The notes under the pieces were generated by a model that was not told the origin of the DNA, ran no database searches, and saw only the letters and a list, made by a program, of their open reading frames with translations. The position numbers and the translations under genes were made by a program. DNA of 6,595 nt. Origin: an uncultured Rhodospirillales bacterium. GTDB lineage: Bacteria > Pseudomonadota > Alphaproteobacteria > Rhodospirillales > Defluviicoccaceae. The stretch covers positions 1-6,595 of the forward strand of contig CAKZLS010000088.1 of the NCBI GenBank assembly GCA_937127205.1. Direction: 5' to 3'. Below, piece after piece: positions 5,712-6,595 of the stretch (positions are counted from its first letter, which is position 1; every line of letters starts with the position of its first letter).

Positions 5712-6362
5712 TCAAGCCGTGCTCATGGACGCGATAAAGCGGTCGGCTTCCTCGATCGCCGCCTCCATCTCCCGGAGCAACGTGTCAACGCGCGCCTGCA
5801 GTTTGCTCGACTCCGGCTTCAGCGCGGCGATGGCGCGGGCGTTCAGGTTGTGCTTCAAAAACAGCACCCGGTCCTCGAACACCTCAAGGACCGGATCCAT
5901 GGACTTGGCGGCCTTGTTCATCGCGGCGACGGTGGTGTCGAATTCGCGGCGCGTCGCCCGCATCTGCTGCTGGCTCTGGGCGCGAAGCGCGCGGTCGCTA
6001 TATTGATGAAGCTCGCTTTCCCATTCGGCGAACAGCGCGGTACCGACGGACTCGACCGCATCCACACGGTCCCGGACTTCCTGCGCCTGGCTTGCCGTAT
6101 CATCGTATGCCGCGGACAGCCGATCATATTTTTCCTCGAGCTCACCGCCGTCAAAATCGACGGTCGCGCGAAACTGCTCGAGAACCGAGCTGAACTCCTC
6201 TTTCGCTTCCTGCTGTGATGTTCGCGCGGCCTCGACGCGGTCGATGAGGATATCGCGTTTCTCGACGCCGAAACGCTCCATAGTGTTGTAATAGGCCGAC
6301 TCACAGGCGACCACGAGCAGCGTCAGCACGGCGATGGCCCAAACGTTTTTCGATGTTTCCAT
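5712..6362 (-). CDS. DUF2959 family lipoprotein
   Basis: Function unknown; the sequence matches the DUF2959 family. The 216-aa form starting at ATG 6362 has a signal peptide with hydrophobic stretch VWAIAVLTLLVVA (7-19) and lipobox LVVAC ending at Cys20, so it should be lipid-anchored in the envelope. Residue +2 is Glu, not Asp, which allows outer-membrane sorting. Right after it comes the family signature ESAYYNTMERFGVEKRDIL at 21-39 and a DRVEAAR stretch. The rest is strongly helical and charged with long heptad-like runs, suggesting coiled coils, for example in the QEAKEEFSSVLEQF and SKLQARVDTLLREMEAAIEEA regions. The start is debatable: GTG 6401 has a better ribosome site (GGGAG, 6-base spacer) and would add 13 Arg-containing residues before the signal peptide, while ATG 6362 has none. 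An EcfG-like promoter lies upstream at 6493-6518. Confidence 0.85.
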   Translation of the reverse strand: METSKNVWAIAVLTLLVVACESAYYNTMERFGVEKRDILIDRVEAARTSQQEAKEEFSSVLEQFRATVDFDGGELEEKYDRLSAAYDDTASQAQEVRDRVDAVESVGTALFAEWESELHQYSDRALRAQSQQQMRATRREFDTTVAAMNKAAKSMDPVLEVFEDRVLFLKHNLNARAIAALKPESSKLQARVDTLLREMEAAIEEADRFIASMSTA

Positions 6363-6492
6363 CACGTGACGACAGCGACCATTAATGTCTCGATAACTCA
6401 CACCATTCTCCCGGAATCTCTTACTGCGGTTTCGAACGGACCCGCACTCAGGTGCCGACACGTACCCGGCACAGAAAGCGGCGATGACATTA

Positions 6493-6518
6493 AACTATCG
6501 TTTCATCGGATTTGTTCC
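6493..6518 (-). promoter_or_regulatory. EcfG-like promoter upstream of the DUF2959 lipoprotein
   Basis: On the minus strand GGAAC (6518-6514) is followed after 17 bases by AGTT (6496-6493), three of four matches to the CGTT box of EcfG-type general-stress promoters and with the right spacing. The start of transcription would fall near 6486, giving a leader of roughly 85 bases to GTG 6401 or 125 to ATG 6362. A small inverted repeat in that leader, GTGCCG-N9-CGGCAC at 6452-6472, might fold in the RNA. The rest of 6363-6595 shows no supported gene. Confidence 0.42.
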
Positions 6519-6595
6519 ACTTTGAATCCCAGTACCCACATTCACAGTTCCGTGCTCCATGTGATCGCTTTTCCCGCGTCCTTGGCAGGAGGCGG

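Noticed and set aside
5337..6218. Plus-strand open frame of 293 codons across the reductase and lipoprotein genes
   Set aside because: It spans two real minus-strand genes and the promoter between them, and has no recognisable domain.
6493..6595. Minus-strand open frame entering from the right edge, ending in a Cys-containing tail (CECGYWDSKW)
   Set aside because: Another minus-strand frame and one plus-strand frame are equally open at the edge, codon third positions are not GC-rich, and the stop would fall on the candidate promoter; too short to decide.

Overview
The window is GC-rich, and its codon use is dominated by G/C in third positions. Protein types (OsmC, DraG-like hydrolase, DUF2959 lipoprotein, Phd antitoxin) and two promoter-like sites that fit the alphaproteobacterial general-stress sigma factor EcfG (GGAAC, N17, then a CGTT-like box) suggest a chromosomal segment of an alphaproteobacterium. 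The species cannot be named from the sequence. I see no tRNA, rRNA, CRISPR array, insertion sequence or phage gene.

Layout. The left edge (1-60, minus) is the N-terminus of a Phd/YefM-type antitoxin cut by the window end; its toxin, if any, lies outside. Divergent from it is a run of four plus-strand genes. These are a SAM-dependent methyltransferase with the motifs of the plant SABATH carboxyl methyltransferases (247-1374), an OsmC peroxiredoxin (1504-1938), a DraG-type ADP-ribosylglycohydrolase (1991-2761) and a calcineurin-like metallophosphoesterase (2966-3868). OsmC and DraG are only 52 bases apart and are probably co-transcribed; gaps of 129 and 204 bases around them leave room for separate promoters.

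The right half is on the minus strand and converges on the first half at 3869-4028, where there is a strong GC hairpin next to a run of nine C. Reading leftward, it holds a DUF2959 lipoprotein (5712-6362), then a two-gene unit of a small FAD/NAD(P)-binding ferredoxin-reductase-like protein (4923-5588) and a short-chain dehydrogenase (4029-4880) 42 bases downstream. A 21-base inverted repeat (TTGCGTA, N7, TACGCAA) covers the presumed -10 region of that two-gene unit.

How the genes may work together. OsmC (hydroperoxide removal), the flavin reductase plus dehydrogenase (redox chemistry) and the two EcfG-like promoters point to a stress or redox island rather than one pathway. The least ordinary gene is the SABATH-type methyltransferase: this family is best known for methylating small carboxylic acids such as salicylate, jasmonate and indole-acetate in plants. 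Its substrate here is unknown. No single novel multi-gene system is evident.
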